Positions 18,721-27,606 are shown, counted from the first letter of the stretch. The stretch: DNA of 64,000 nt from Balneolaceae bacterium (GCA_034521495.1 JAXHMK010000011.1:1-64000), one strand, 5' to 3'. The notes: a model not told the origin generated them from the sequence alone. Numbers and translations are program-made.

Positions 18721-18880
18721 AGGCGTTCCAAAAAGGATGTCATTCTGAACTCGATTCTCCAAAGGAGTCCTTGGGACAGAATCTCCACTCTTTAACTATG
18801 TTTGGAGATACCGGATCGGAGTCCGGTATGACAAAAATGAGAATATTGATTTCTTTCACATCCTTTTTGGACAGCCTCTT
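18721..18880. repeat. MITE-like inverted-repeat element of about 160 bp
   Basis: CCAAAAAGGATGT at 18728-18740 is mirrored by ACATCCTTTTTGG at 18860-18872. Partial matching extends outwards (AGGC at 18721, GCCTC at 18876). Inside are two further palindromic motifs, one around TCATTCTGAAC...GACAGAATC and one around GATACCGGA...TCCGGTATGACA. It fills much of the 500-bp gap between the VOC and Gfo/Idh/MocA genes, and no gene is seen there. A frame extending the downstream gene up to 18771 crosses it and is not believed. Confidence 0.7.
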
Positions 18881-19006
18881 ACTTGTACAACGGGTAGCCT
18901 GCCAGTTACTACTGTTCATCGTTCCGCCGCGGTCTGTCAAATTCTGGCTGAGAACCATATTCGGTATCTGTATTTCCCTTTCTCAGGTGGCTTCGGTGTT
19001 TGTGAG

Positions 19007-19025
19007 GCCGGACAAGCTGTCCGGC
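19007..19025. repeat. GCCGGACA palindromic repeat, copy 1
   Basis: GCCGGACA (19007-19014) and TGTCCGGC (19018-19025) form a perfect 8-bp stem with a 3-nt loop. The same palindrome is at 43567-43585, and a half copy (GCCGGACA) is at 43731-43738. Confidence 0.8.
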
Positions 19026-19100
19026 GTACAATCCCTTTGCACCTTTCCGTCTATCCTGCTATTATCGCAGTCAAATCAACAAAAGAGAAAACCGAGAATT

Positions 19101-20177
19101 ATGCCTGATAAAATTAACGTACTGGTTGTAGGATGCGGAAACATGGGGACCTCTCATGCCCGCGCATATCATAAACTGGATGATTTTAATATTGTAGGAC
19201 TCGTCAGCCGGGGCGACAGTAAAAAGAAACTCTCCGATGAACTGGGTGGCCTCCCATTGTTCGATAACTTTGACGACGCCCTCGCCAAAACCTCTCCCGA
19301 TGCGGTTTGTATCAGTACCTATCCCACAACTCACGCAGAGTATACCATCAAATCTTTGGAAGCGGGAGCACACGTTTTTGTAGAAAAACCAATTTCCGAA
19401 ACCGTTGAAGATGCCGAGGCAATTGTTGCAGCTGCTGAGAAAGCTGACAAAAAAGTGGTGGTTGGATATATCCTGAGACATCATCCCGGCTGGAAGAAAT
19501 TTATTGAACTGGCCGAAGGACTTGGCAAACCTTTGGTGATGCGCATGAACCTGAACCAGCAGAGTACGGGTGATGAATGGAACGTTCATAAGAATATCAT
19601 GGAAGCGATGTCTCCCATCGTGGATTGCGGCGTTCATTACGTAGACGTAATGTGCCAGATGACCAAAGCCAAGCCGATCAGCGTACACGCAATTGGCGCA
19701 CGTTTGAGTGATGAAATTGCCGAAGATCAGTACAATTACGGTCAGCTGCAGGTTCGGTTTGATGATGGATCAGTAGGTTGGTATGAATCCGGCTGGGGAC
19801 CCATGATGAGCGAGCAGGCTTATTTTGTGAAGGATATTATTGGTCCAAACGGAAGTGTGAGCATCAGTAAAAACACATTCGATCTGCCGCGCGGTTCTTC
19901 AGCTGACATTGGATCTCATACCTCCGTAAATAAATTCCGACTACATCATTCCGAAAAAGATCAGAATGGTAAGCTAACAAAAGAAGATGAAATCATTGAT
20001 GCGCCGGACGAAGCGAGCCACGATGAACTTTGCTACTTCGAGCAGGAGTATTTTCTGAAAGCGATCAAAGAAGATTTGGATCTGTCAGATCACTTGAGAG
20101 AGGTGGTTCATACGCTGAAGATTGTATTGGCGAGCGATGAGTCGGTGAAGACCGGAAGGGCTGTGGAGTTGGAATAG
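19101..20177 (+). CDS. Gfo/Idh/MocA-family NAD(P)-dependent oxidoreductase
   Basis: Oxidoreductase of 358 aa. A Rossmann domain has VVGCGNMG at residues 9-16 and the catalytic EKP at 95-97. The C-terminal substrate domain includes DCGVHYVDVM near 176. The family oxidises or reduces sugars, inositols and related polyols. The ATG at 19101 is chosen because the upstream frame (to 18771) is made of intergenic repeats and the fold begins at residue 5. The gene is isolated, so the substrate is unknown. Confidence 0.93.
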   Translation: MPDKINVLVVGCGNMGTSHARAYHKLDDFNIVGLVSRGDSKKKLSDELGGLPLFDNFDDALAKTSPDAVCISTYPTTHAEYTIKSLEAGAHVFVEKPISETVEDAEAIVAAAEKADKKVVVGYILRHHPGWKKFIELAEGLGKPLVMRMNLNQQSTGDEWNVHKNIMEAMSPIVDCGVHYVDVMCQMTKAKPISVHAIGARLSDEIAEDQYNYGQLQVRFDDGSVGWYESGWGPMMSEQAYFVKDIIGPNGSVSISKNTFDLPRGSSADIGSHTSVNKFRLHHSEKDQNGKLTKEDEIIDAPDEASHDELCYFEQEYFLKAIKEDLDLSDHLREVVHTLKIVLASDESVKTGRAVELE

Positions 20178-20275
20178 ATATCCCATTTTCTTCGCTGCGG
20201 TTGGCTTTATTAAAACTTCAGCTTATCAAACTTTTTTCAGCAGTAAATTGAGTATATTCAACAAAAATCCTGACT

Positions 20276-20535
20276 ATGTTAACAAAGAACAAAGTAAAAA
20301 AGACGATTGAAAATCTTCCAGACTCGTTTACAATTGATGAGTTAATCGATCAGTTAATTTTTATTGAAAAAGTTGAGGAAGGAATTCAAATTCAATGCGA
20401 AGAAGTTGAAAAATGATGATTTAATCAACAGAGTTGATATGAAAATAGTCTAGACGGATTCTAACAATCGAGATGATTTAAAAGTTGTTTCAAGTGAGGA
20501 TATAAAAAGACTTAATTGATAAATGGTCAAGTTAG
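20276..20535 (+). pseudogene. Decayed antitoxin gene, copy 1 (ParD/Phd-like small protein)
   Basis: A 46-codon open frame (20276-20416) encodes DSFTIDELIDQLIFIEKVEE and then loses homology. After about 60 bp of unrelated sequence the tail reappears as KVVSSEDIKRL and, after a one-base frameshift, IDKWSS and a stop at 20535. The intact paralogue is at 21017-21172. This is a broken copy of the antitoxin of a ParE/RelE-type pair. Confidence 0.75.
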
Positions 20536-20936
20536 TTTGGACGGAGTTATCAAGAGAAGATTGTCAATAGAGATATTTCATTAGAAAGCCGAAGACTCAA
20601 AGATATCATTGATAACCGTCAATAGACGTATAAAAGACCAGGATATTAAGATTTCTTGGTAAGAATTTAGCCGTATTAGAACCAGGGATATCCATCAAAA
20701 GAAATGAACAAGAAAGCCATTAAATTACTTAAGAGCAAAGAACTAATCGTGGACCTTGTTAAATAATGACTCAGTAAAAGAAAGATGGATTAAACTCTTG
20801 TTGCGAGATCGACTAAATTTTCGGGCTTACAACTACCCGAAAAGCGAAACTTTTATAAAATAGTCTCTGATCAATCAAGGTAGATATCCTAAGAGTTTAT
20901 CATTCTTCTCGTTCTATAACTGATTCTAAATTCTGA
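20523..20936 (+). pseudogene. Decayed ParE/RelE-type toxin gene, copy 1
   Basis: It starts with MVKLVWTELSRED overlapping the antitoxin tail, as in functional operons, then hits a stop at 20568. Scattered remnants follow, and a recognisable C-terminus in other frames (FYKIVSDQ, then DILRVYHSSR and DSKF with a stop at 20936) matches the typical end of ParE toxins. Several stops and frameshifts make it non-functional. The span is longer than the usual 100 codons, suggesting an insertion. Confidence 0.7.
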
Positions 20937-21016
20937 ATATTCCAGCTTGCTCTTATGGATACAGATGAAAACGTTCCGAAATCCGCACTATGCTTATACT
21001 TGACCGTTAATAAAAA

Positions 21017-21172
21017 ATGACCAAAAACCATCCCGACTCCTTTACAATTGATGAGTTAATCGATCATTTAATCTTCATTGAAAAAGTTGAAGAGGGAATT
21101 CAACAATCAGAGAAGGGAAAAGTTGTTTCCAATGAAGACATCAAAAACCTGATCGATAAATGGTCAAGTTAG
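21017..21172 (+). CDS. Small antitoxin-like protein, copy 2 (intact)
   Basis: 51-aa protein, MTKNHPDSFTIDELIDHLIF followed by a helical acidic stretch and a short tail (NLIDKWSS). It matches the small antitoxin-like proteins that precede ParE/RelE toxins in Bacteroidota. The downstream toxin start overlaps its last codons but is knocked out (see 21160). Whether it is expressed is unknown. It is shorter than most annotated genes and easily missed. Confidence 0.65.
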   Translation: MTKNHPDSFTIDELIDHLIFIEKVEEGIQQSEKGKVVSNEDIKNLIDKWSS

Positions 21173-21246
21173 TATAGACGGAGTTATCAAGAGAGGATTT
21201 AAAAGAAATCATATACAAATTTAAAATCCATGCACATTATACCTGA
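21160..21246 (+). pseudogene. Toxin N-terminal remnant, copy 2
   Basis: Reads MVKLV, then a TAG at 21175 where copy 1 has TGG (Trp), then TELSREDLKEIIYKFK and a stop at 21244. Only about 22 residues match the toxin; the rest is deleted. The start codon of the following TPR gene (21230) lies inside this remnant, which marks a recombination or deletion joint. Confidence 0.7.
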
Positions 21247-22279
21247 GTTTGAAATTCTTAGCGAAGAACCCAAAGAAATAGGAGCGTTCCAACTATCTCC
21301 GGTTGATGAGGAAACAGATGATTTGATTTTGGAGGCGGAGGAGATGTATTTCGAAATGGAGTTTGGCAAAGCCAAGCAAATACTTGAAAAAATCATCAAA
21401 CAAAATCCCTCATATATAGACTCCTACTTTATTCTGGCTGATATTGCACGGCAGGAGAACAGAATCGGAGAGGATGAAGCGATTCTGAATCGGGGTATTG
21501 AGTATTACAAAAGTGGAATACCTTCAGATTTTGACGGGGAAATTCCCTGGGGATTCAATGATAACAGGCCTTTTTTAAGATTGTTGCACGAACTGGTTCT
21601 TACGCTCGACCGAAACGACAATCATGAGAAAGCTATAAATAATGCGGAATTAATATTGAAATACAACCCAAACGACAACCAGGGTATACGCTATTTGATT
21701 GGCGATCTTTACATAAAAAACGGGCAACTGGAAGAAGCTGAAGATTATTTAAAGAAGAGTGCAGATCAATATCCGCCCAATCGCTATAGCTATGCCCTGG
21801 TACTGGCAAAACAAAATAAACGGTGGGATGCCATTACGCAGTTCAGACTTGGATTTCTGGAAAACATCTACGTTTCTGAAATGCTTCGGTTAAAATCGCC
21901 CATGATACCATATGATGTTTTTGAGTCATCAAATTTTAACGGAATTGATGTTGCCGGAGATTATTATATGATGATGGGAAATTATTGGTTTAATGAGGTG
22001 GAACCGCTGCAACTGCTGGATTATATATTTACACATCCAACAGTAGCCACAGAAATCAACGAAGTTTTTGGTCTGCTCAATGAATTAAACAATCTGCCGG
22101 TAAGTGAAGATTTTATTGGTGCATTCGATAATTTTGATAGTGATGTAACTGTAGAACAGATAAACAGGGAAACCCGGGAAGAAATCTTAAAAGAGATTGA
22201 TAAAATTAAAGGGAAGATTCATACATCATCATCTAAAAAGATTTTAAGGGATTTTGATAATTATTTTAGTGATAACTAA
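21230..22279 (+). CDS. Tetratricopeptide-repeat protein (ST7/SEC-C-associated type)
   Basis: Cytoplasmic protein of 349 aa. TPR-like helices run from about residue 40 (AEEMYFEMEFGKAKQILEK) to 205. IPWGFNDNRPFLRLLHELV near 107 and KYNPNDNQGIRYLIG near 143 are typical of bacterial ST7-like TPR proteins. The C-terminal 130 residues lack clear repeats. It probably mediates protein interactions, with no known partner. The ATG at 21230 falls within a decayed toxin gene, so its promoter may be recent. Confidence 0.8.
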   Translation: MHIIPEFEILSEEPKEIGAFQLSPVDEETDDLILEAEEMYFEMEFGKAKQILEKIIKQNPSYIDSYFILADIARQENRIGEDEAILNRGIEYYKSGIPSDFDGEIPWGFNDNRPFLRLLHELVLTLDRNDNHEKAINNAELILKYNPNDNQGIRYLIGDLYIKNGQLEEAEDYLKKSADQYPPNRYSYALVLAKQNKRWDAITQFRLGFLENIYVSEMLRLKSPMIPYDVFESSNFNGIDVAGDYYMMMGNYWFNEVEPLQLLDYIFTHPTVATEINEVFGLLNELNNLPVSEDFIGAFDNFDSDVTVEQINRETREEILKEIDKIKGKIHTSSSKKILRDFDNYFSDN

Positions 22280-22289
22280 TGGTGTCCTT

Positions 22290-22322
22290 ACCCGTCTGAC
22301 CGCTCAAAGCGGTCTGACGGGT
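22290..22322. terminator. Hairpin between convergent TPR and amidase genes
   Basis: A 14-bp stem with one mismatch (ACCCGTCTGACCGC against GCGGTCTGACGGGT) closes a 5-nt TCAAA loop, 11 bp past the TPR stop and 7 bp before the stop of the opposite gene. It is well placed to terminate both transcripts, although the T-tract is poor on both sides. Confidence 0.65.
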
Positions 22323-22328
22323 ACTTGT

Positions 22329-23129
22329 TCACAACACCCGGTGCTCCAGCGACGGTAGTTTTTTCCTGACTTCTTTCAAATATTCTAAATCCAATGTTGC
22401 CGTTGCCATTCCGGATTCTTCACCGGCATCATCAAGAACTTTTCCCCAGGGATCGATAATCATTGCGTGACCGTAGGTTTCTCTTTTTTCTCCATGTTTC
22501 CCGGTTTGGGCGGGCGCTACTACAAACGCACTGTTTTCGATCGCTCGTGCTTTTAGAAGAGTTTTCCAATGCGCTTTCCCAGTCGGCCGGGTAAACGCTG
22601 AGGGAACAAAAAGCAGATGCGCTCCCTGTTTTGCCATCTCCCGGTAAAGTTCAGGAAATCGAACATCATAACAGATCGATAACCCGGTTTTCATACCAAA
22701 TTCTGGGAGATCTGCAACCACCAAATCTTTCCCGGCCTGCACCATATCCGATTCCCGATATGTTTCTTTATCTGAAAGCTCCACATCAAACAGATGGATT
22801 TTGTTATACACCGCAATCGTCTCCCCTTTTGGATTGATTAACTTTGCCCTGTTAAACACTTTTCCATCTTCTGCCGGCACAGGGTAGCCGCCTCCAAGCA
22901 GATAGATTTCGAACTCTTTAGCCCATTCAACCAGCAAATTCTCAACCTTCTCAGAAATTTTATCAGCCTGCTCCAATCTCTGTTTCTCATCTCCCATGAA
23001 TGCAAAATTTTCAGGCAGAGCTACCAAGTCGGTTCCGTTATCAACTGCCTTTTTCAGAGACTTATACACGGCTTTCATGTTCTGTTCAAGATCCGGTTGG
23101 CTGTTGAGTTGTAGGGCTGAAACTTTCAT
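22329..23129 (-). CDS. Carbon-nitrogen hydrolase (nitrilase superfamily, Nit1/YafV-like amidase)
   Basis: Amidase of 266 aa. The catalytic Glu-Lys-Cys triad is visible as Glu40 (ALPEN), Lys110 (VYNKIHLFD) and Cys153 (LSICYDVRFPE). The closest described group removes the omega-amide from deaminated glutathione and similar compounds (metabolite repair). The frame extends two codons up to a TTG at 23135, but the ATG at 23129 fits the family start (MKVSALQLNS). It is convergent with the TPR gene and divergent from the epimerase gene. Confidence 0.9.
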   Translation of the reverse strand: MKVSALQLNSQPDLEQNMKAVYKSLKKAVDNGTDLVALPENFAFMGDEKQRLEQADKISEKVENLLVEWAKEFEIYLLGGGYPVPAEDGKVFNRAKLINPKGETIAVYNKIHLFDVELSDKETYRESDMVQAGKDLVVADLPEFGMKTGLSICYDVRFPELYREMAKQGAHLLFVPSAFTRPTGKAHWKTLLKARAIENSAFVVAPAQTGKHGEKRETYGHAMIIDPWGKVLDDAGEESGMATATLDLEYLKEVRKKLPSLEHRVL

Positions 23130-23240
23130 AATCAAATTTGTTTATTTTCGTTGGCGAAAAATTGAGAGAGTCTTATAACACTCAATAATTTACAAATCTA
23201 TTGACACTCATCCGGGGTCTGAATAGTTTACACAAGAGAA

Positions 23241-23309
23241 CCTGTAAGAGTTCGGAATCAAAATTCCGCGATTCTGTGAACTTCTACTTTTTGGTAGTAC
23301 TCTTACAGG
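23241..23309. repeat. Inverted-repeat hairpin in the amidase/epimerase divergent gap
   Basis: CCTGTAAGAGT at 23241-23251 is mirrored by ACTCTTACAGG at 23299-23309, with a smaller inner palindrome GGAAT...ATTCC. It occupies the leader of the epimerase gene, 39 bp before its ATG, so it could affect expression or be a mobile palindromic element. Confidence 0.6.
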
Positions 23310-23348
23310 GCACTCAAACTTTTTTAATAATAATCAAAGAGGAAGAAA

Positions 23349-23747
23349 ATGCACATCGATCATATTGGTATTGCTGTTAAAGATCTGGACTCAGCTGTTG
23401 AAACGTATGAAACGCTTTTACAGACATCTTGCTACAAGAGGGAAGTTGTAGAAAGCCAGAAAGTAGAGACAGCTTTTCTTCAAACCGGAGAATCAAAAGT
23501 GGAATTGCTCGGTGCGACCGATCCCGAGTCTGTAATCACCAAATATATTGAAAAGAGAGGCGAAGGAATGCATCATGTGGCTTTTGAAGTGGATGATGTT
23601 GAAGCTGAAATAAAACGCCTGAAAAATGAAGGGTTTACTCTGCTCAGTGACCTGCCTAAACCCGGTGCTGACAACAAAAAGATCGTTTTTATGCACCCAA
23701 AAAGTAGTAATGGTGTTTTAGTGGAGCTTTGCGAGTCTGTTAAATAA
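23349..23747 (+). CDS. mce: Methylmalonyl-CoA epimerase
   Basis: VOC-fold enzyme of 132 aa that interconverts (S)- and (R)-methylmalonyl-CoA in propionate and odd-chain or branched acid metabolism. MHIDHIGIAVKDLDSAVETY begins the protein. Metal-ligand candidates are His5, the histidines in GMHHVAFEVDD near residue 76, and Glu in VLVELCE at the end. The length is typical. No mutase gene is adjacent. Confidence 0.92.
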   Translation: MHIDHIGIAVKDLDSAVETYETLLQTSCYKREVVESQKVETAFLQTGESKVELLGATDPESVITKYIEKRGEGMHHVAFEVDDVEAEIKRLKNEGFTLLSDLPKPGADNKKIVFMHPKSSNGVLVELCESVK

Positions 23748-23775
23748 TTGAGTTCGACAATCTGTTATAATTGGC

Positions 23776-23840
23776 GTATGGCACAAGAGAGTCTACTACG
23801 CCAAAGGCTTCGTCGTTGACCATGGACGCTTGCGCCATAC
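23776..23840. repeat. Imperfect inverted repeat with dispersed-repeat arm
   Basis: GTATGGCACAAGAGAGTC at 23776 is mirrored imperfectly by GACGCTTGCGCCATAC (23825-23840). The right arm shares 15 identical bases (GGACGCTTGCGCCAT) with the repeats at 11914-11928 and, inverted, at 56949-56963. It lies between the convergent epimerase and ribE genes. Confidence 0.65.
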
Positions 23841-23875
23841 TTAAAACAGAAGTATCCGCTCGTGTCTGAAAATGA

Positions 23876-24472
23876 CTACCCCTCTTCCCTGCTTTTTAGG
23901 TATTTAAGAATATATTTTCCAAAAATATCGAACTCCAGATTCATGTGGTCGCCCGCTTTTCTTATTTTGAAATTGGTATTCTCCCAGGTATAAGGAATAA
24001 CCGCAACCGTACACGAATTTTCACTTTCACGGGCAACAGTCATACTAATACCATCTATCGCAATACTTCCGCGGCCAACTATATAGTCGGTGTATTCTTT
24101 CGGAAATGTGAAAGTAAGAAGCTTATCAGCTCCCTTTTCATCCACTTTTGTAACGGTTCCAACCGTATCTACGTGGCCCTGGACTATATGACCTTCAATT
24201 GCTTTTTCAAGCGTAAGCGATCGTTCGAGATTGACGGGATCTCCCTTTATCAAATCACCAAGATTAGTTTTTCTGAGTGTTTCATTCACACATTGTACGT
24301 TAAATGATTTTTCATCAAAAGAAACGACGGTCAGGCAAACGCCATTCACCGCAATGCTTTCATCCACATGGACTTCCGACACAAAAGGAGCTTCTATAGA
24401 AAGCTCTTTTGCACCATCCATCTCCGTTATTTTATTGATGGTACCTAACTCTTCAATAATTCCTGTAAACAT
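23876..24472 (-). CDS. ribE: Riboflavin synthase, alpha chain
   Basis: Catalyses the last step of riboflavin synthesis, the dismutation of two lumazine molecules. The 198 aa contain two lumazine-binding repeats: MFTGIIEELGTI opens the first, and GHIVQGHVDTVGTV near residue 94 opens the second. INGVCLTV-like (VNGVCLTVVSFDE) and IDGISMTVA motifs match across the two repeats. It lies 3 bp downstream of ribD, so the two form an operon. No FMN riboswitch is recognisable upstream of ribD. Confidence 0.95.
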   Translation of the reverse strand: MFTGIIEELGTINKITEMDGAKELSIEAPFVSEVHVDESIAVNGVCLTVVSFDEKSFNVQCVNETLRKTNLGDLIKGDPVNLERSLTLEKAIEGHIVQGHVDTVGTVTKVDEKGADKLLTFTFPKEYTDYIVGRGSIAIDGISMTVARESENSCTVAVIPYTWENTNFKIRKAGDHMNLEFDIFGKYILKYLKSREEG

Positions 24473-24475
24473 AAT

Positions 24476-25594
24476 TCAAAGATTTGCTGTTAATAAAATA
24501 TCCTGTCCCGACTGCCGCCAGGTAAAGTCTCGGAAGGGTACGATATCTTCCATTCTGTTAATATCCAGGCTGACAATAGATTTTGTGCCGCCACCCAATA
24601 GTTTCGGCGCAATAAAAAGCTGCAGACGATCCACTAATCCTTTTTTTAAAAGTGCTGAAGAAAGCTGCTGACCGCCTTCCACAAGTAAGGATGTAATTCC
24701 ATGTTCAGCCAGTTTTCTCATTCCCTCCTTTAATCGCGAATGACCCTGTACTTCTTTTACATGAATAATCTCACCCCGAAAATAATTGCTTTGAAACATT
24801 TTAAGCATCGGGTCGGCTTCCGTTTGTGATTTTTCTATGTTATGCGTGATGACAATCGTTTTCTCTTCAAACTGATCTGAAAATAAATTCAGATTTTTTG
24901 GCAATTCAAACGGTCCGTCAATAACCACTCGCTTTGGCTGCCGCCCTTCTACCAATCGAACTGTAAGTGATGGATTATCATGCAGGGCCGTATTACGGCC
25001 AACCATCACCGCATCATTCTGGCTGCGCCAAATATGAACCTGCTCACGTGATTTTTTCGAACTAATCCACTTTGAATCACCGTTTGGAGCCGCAATATAT
25101 CCATCTGCAGTTTGGGCAATTTTCAGCGTTACAAAAGGCCGGTTGAACTCTATATAGTGCAGCCAGCTTTCATTGAGTTCCCTGGCTTCTTTTTGTAGAA
25201 TTCCTGTATCCACTTCAATACCGTTTTTTCGAAGCTGATCCAACCCACGGCCGTTCACTTTTTCGGACGGATCCTTCATAGCTACAACAACGCGTTTAAT
25301 CGGTTTCTTGGCCAGCATATCTGCACAGGGCGGGGTTTTCCCTTGATGTGAACAGGGTTCAAGCGTTACATAAACGGTAGCATTTTTTAACTTATCAGAA
25401 TCCTCAACACGATTTATCGCATTTACTTCTGCGTGTGCCTGCCCATACCGTTCGTGGTATCCTTCACCTATTACATCGCCATCTTCCGAAACAATAACAC
25501 AACCAACCATCGGGTTTGGAGATACATATCCCCTCCCTTTCTCAGCAAGACTGAGAGCGCGCTGCATCCAAATTTTGTCTTGTTTTGCTGTCAA
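24476..25594 (-). CDS. ribD: Bifunctional riboflavin biosynthesis deaminase/reductase RibD
   Basis: 372 aa. The N-terminal zinc deaminase has HAE at residues 54-56 and the zinc cysteines 81 and 90 in PCSHQGKTPPC. The C-terminal NADPH reductase begins near residue 150 (FVTLKIAQTADGYIA) with SSKKSREQVHIWRSQNDAVM following and VEGGQQLSSALL near 313. It performs steps 2 and 3 of riboflavin synthesis. The start is TTG at 25594. An ATG ten codons later exists, but the family has conserved residues before it. Confidence 0.95.
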   Translation of the reverse strand: MTAKQDKIWMQRALSLAEKGRGYVSPNPMVGCVIVSEDGDVIGEGYHERYGQAHAEVNAINRVEDSDKLKNATVYVTLEPCSHQGKTPPCADMLAKKPIKRVVVAMKDPSEKVNGRGLDQLRKNGIEVDTGILQKEARELNESWLHYIEFNRPFVTLKIAQTADGYIAAPNGDSKWISSKKSREQVHIWRSQNDAVMVGRNTALHDNPSLTVRLVEGRQPKRVVIDGPFELPKNLNLFSDQFEEKTIVITHNIEKSQTEADPMLKMFQSNYFRGEIIHVKEVQGHSRLKEGMRKLAEHGITSLLVEGGQQLSSALLKKGLVDRLQLFIAPKLLGGGTKSIVSLDINRMEDIVPFRDFTWRQSGQDILLTANL

Positions 25595-25652
25595 AGTTTC
25601 TGAGCTTTAAAGGCTGGATGAATTACAAATGAAGTAACACCTTCTTAAAAAT

Positions 25653-25680
25653 AAAAAAGGGTAAGAGATTTCCCTTACCC
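25653..25680 (-). terminator. Rho-independent terminator after the ppiD-like gene
   Basis: On the minus strand GGGTAAG and CTTACCC pair around an 8-nt loop and are followed by TTTTTTATTTTT. It lies 30 bp past the stop of the foldase gene and 59 bp before the ribD start, separating the two units. Confidence 0.88.
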
Positions 25681-25709
25681 TATCTTTAAATTATAATAAT
25701 TTTGGCTTT

Positions 25710-27482
25710 TTACTGAAGCATCTCTCGTCTGTTGTCTACAATATCGGCTTCTGCTTTAAGCTGATCCAAAAATACCTGGTTAAACATCATAAATTTCTGC
25801 TGTTCAAGACGGCTCTGAATCTGTTGACGTTGTGTATCCGTCATATTTTCGGGGTCTGCCATAGAGAGTTCGGTAACCTCCAGAACATAGACTCCATTTT
25901 CACCTTGAAAAGGATCCGACAGATCGCCCTGTTCCATACCGAAAATCTTACCGATAACGCCCACTTCACGTCCGGCATCGGGAATTCGGGTTGCTGCCAT
26001 TCGCAGATCTTGTGCTTCTTGGATCTCTTTATCAGACGCTGCGGCAATTGCTTCAAGTCCGGAATTGCTTTGATACAACTCCTGAACCCGTTCAAGCATC
26101 CTATCCTTCCGCTTGTTGTCGACCACAATGTTTTCGACCTGGCTTCGAACTTCGGAGAATGGACGGGGGCCCGCCGCAGTCTTTTGAATCATCTGAACGA
26201 CCAGGAAATAATCATTCGTTTCAATCGGATCAGAAATCTCATTACTTGAAAGATTTTCCAACACCCGAAGTGTTTTTTGGCTTTGTCCTATTCCGGGGAT
26301 GAATGCACTCCCTTTCGATGCCCTTGCTTCCTGTACCTCCAGGCTTCTTCGCTCAGCTTCCTCTATAAACCCTTCCGAGGATGCGTAAAACTCAAACTCA
26401 CTTGCTTGTTCTGCAAGCCGGTCGATAGTTGCAATCGGATCGGCCACAACCGGGTAGGAAAGCACACCAAATTTAATTTCATTTCCGCGTTGATCCACTT
26501 TTTTAAATAGATGCGGATTACCGTTAATCATAACTACGTCAGACACTTCTCCAACTTCCAGATCCACCACAGGCTGATATTCTTCCCGAATCTCATCGGC
26601 CGGAACATATGCTCCTGTATAATCAACCGATGAACCATATCTGTCCAGGAAGAGCGAATCGTCCTGAGCATTCGAAAATGCAGCTCGCAGGTCTGCTACC
26701 TCGTTTACAATATTGGTTGTATCCTGCGCTGTTGGTGTTTTATCCCAACTTACATACCTGAATTGGTAGGTTTCTTCCCGCTGAAAACGATCCTGGTTGT
26801 CTTGATAGAAAGCTCGTAATTCCTCTTCCGTTGCCGTGATCTCTTCTGCCGGAATATCAGCATAGGGGAATCGAAGATATCGGATATTAGCATATGAGTT
26901 TTCTTTGATATACTCATTCTTAATTTCAAGCGAGTTTACTTTCAGCCCTGATGAGATATATCTGCTCATTTTTTGCTGGCGTCGCGTATCACGCAATTGC
27001 TGTTCCACCTGAATCCACGCCTCGCTGTTTTCAGGAGACTCAATTGCTGCACGAAGTGCAACCCTGTCTATCGAACCATCTTCTGCCTGGAATCGCTGGC
27101 GGATAAATGGGGCTGGATTATCTCCCGTTACCATCTCAAGCAACTCATTATCAGTTACAGTTATACCAATCTCATTCATCTTCTGCTGAATCAGCTCAGC
27201 CGCTACGAGGTCTTCCCACGCCTGATTTTCGTAATTAGCTCTCATTTCCGGAGTAACTGAACCACCGGTTCGCTGACTGTATTGTTCGGTGTAATAATTT
27301 ACCCGCTGATTGTACTCATTCAGAGAGATCTCCTGGCCATTTACACTGCCAAGTGATCTCGGTCCAACTGTCATAGCATCAAATACCTGGGTATCTGCCA
27401 ACACCCATAAAATTCCAAATGAGAATATCAGTATCCAAAGAATGGAGGCTGTACTGTTTCTCATTTTTTCCATTACACCCAT
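25710..27482 (-). CDS. ppiD: Membrane-anchored SurA/PpiD-like peptidyl-prolyl isomerase
   Basis: Periplasmic chaperone of 590 aa anchored by one helix (residues 13-30). A SurA-N-like helical region follows (VNGQEISLNEYNQRVNYY near 48 to about 190). Parvulin-like modules are degenerate: the segments FGVLSYPVVADP near 338 and VGVIGKIFGMEQGDLSDPF near 510 are the clearest. By family it helps outer-membrane and secreted proteins fold as they leave the Sec channel. It lies downstream of mlaD (125-bp gap) on the same strand. Confidence 0.88.
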   Translation of the reverse strand: MGVMEKMRNSTASILWILIFSFGILWVLADTQVFDAMTVGPRSLGSVNGQEISLNEYNQRVNYYTEQYSQRTGGSVTPEMRANYENQAWEDLVAAELIQQKMNEIGITVTDNELLEMVTGDNPAPFIRQRFQAEDGSIDRVALRAAIESPENSEAWIQVEQQLRDTRRQQKMSRYISSGLKVNSLEIKNEYIKENSYANIRYLRFPYADIPAEEITATEEELRAFYQDNQDRFQREETYQFRYVSWDKTPTAQDTTNIVNEVADLRAAFSNAQDDSLFLDRYGSSVDYTGAYVPADEIREEYQPVVDLEVGEVSDVVMINGNPHLFKKVDQRGNEIKFGVLSYPVVADPIATIDRLAEQASEFEFYASSEGFIEEAERRSLEVQEARASKGSAFIPGIGQSQKTLRVLENLSSNEISDPIETNDYFLVVQMIQKTAAGPRPFSEVRSQVENIVVDNKRKDRMLERVQELYQSNSGLEAIAAASDKEIQEAQDLRMAATRIPDAGREVGVIGKIFGMEQGDLSDPFQGENGVYVLEVTELSMADPENMTDTQRQQIQSRLEQQKFMMFNQVFLDQLKAEADIVDNRREMLQ

Positions 27483-27606
27483 AAGGGAACCTCAAAAAAT
27501 CTGTTTAATTGTTAAATATGCGATTGTTTTATAGCCTCAAAATATACAATAACTCTACACGAAGCACAACGAATTGGTATTGGCTCTCGTTGTTTATGGG
27601 AGGATT

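Noticed and set aside
18771-19100. In-frame N-terminal extension of the Gfo/Idh/MocA gene
   Set aside because: The added residues are translated repeat elements, and the Rossmann fold begins right after the ATG at 19101.
19071-19688. 205-codon minus-strand frame
   Set aside because: It is the antisense shadow of the Gfo/Idh/MocA gene and has no recognisable domain.
25595-25709. FMN riboswitch before ribD
   Set aside because: The 115-bp gap holds only the terminator of the upstream gene. No conserved FMN aptamer pattern is seen.
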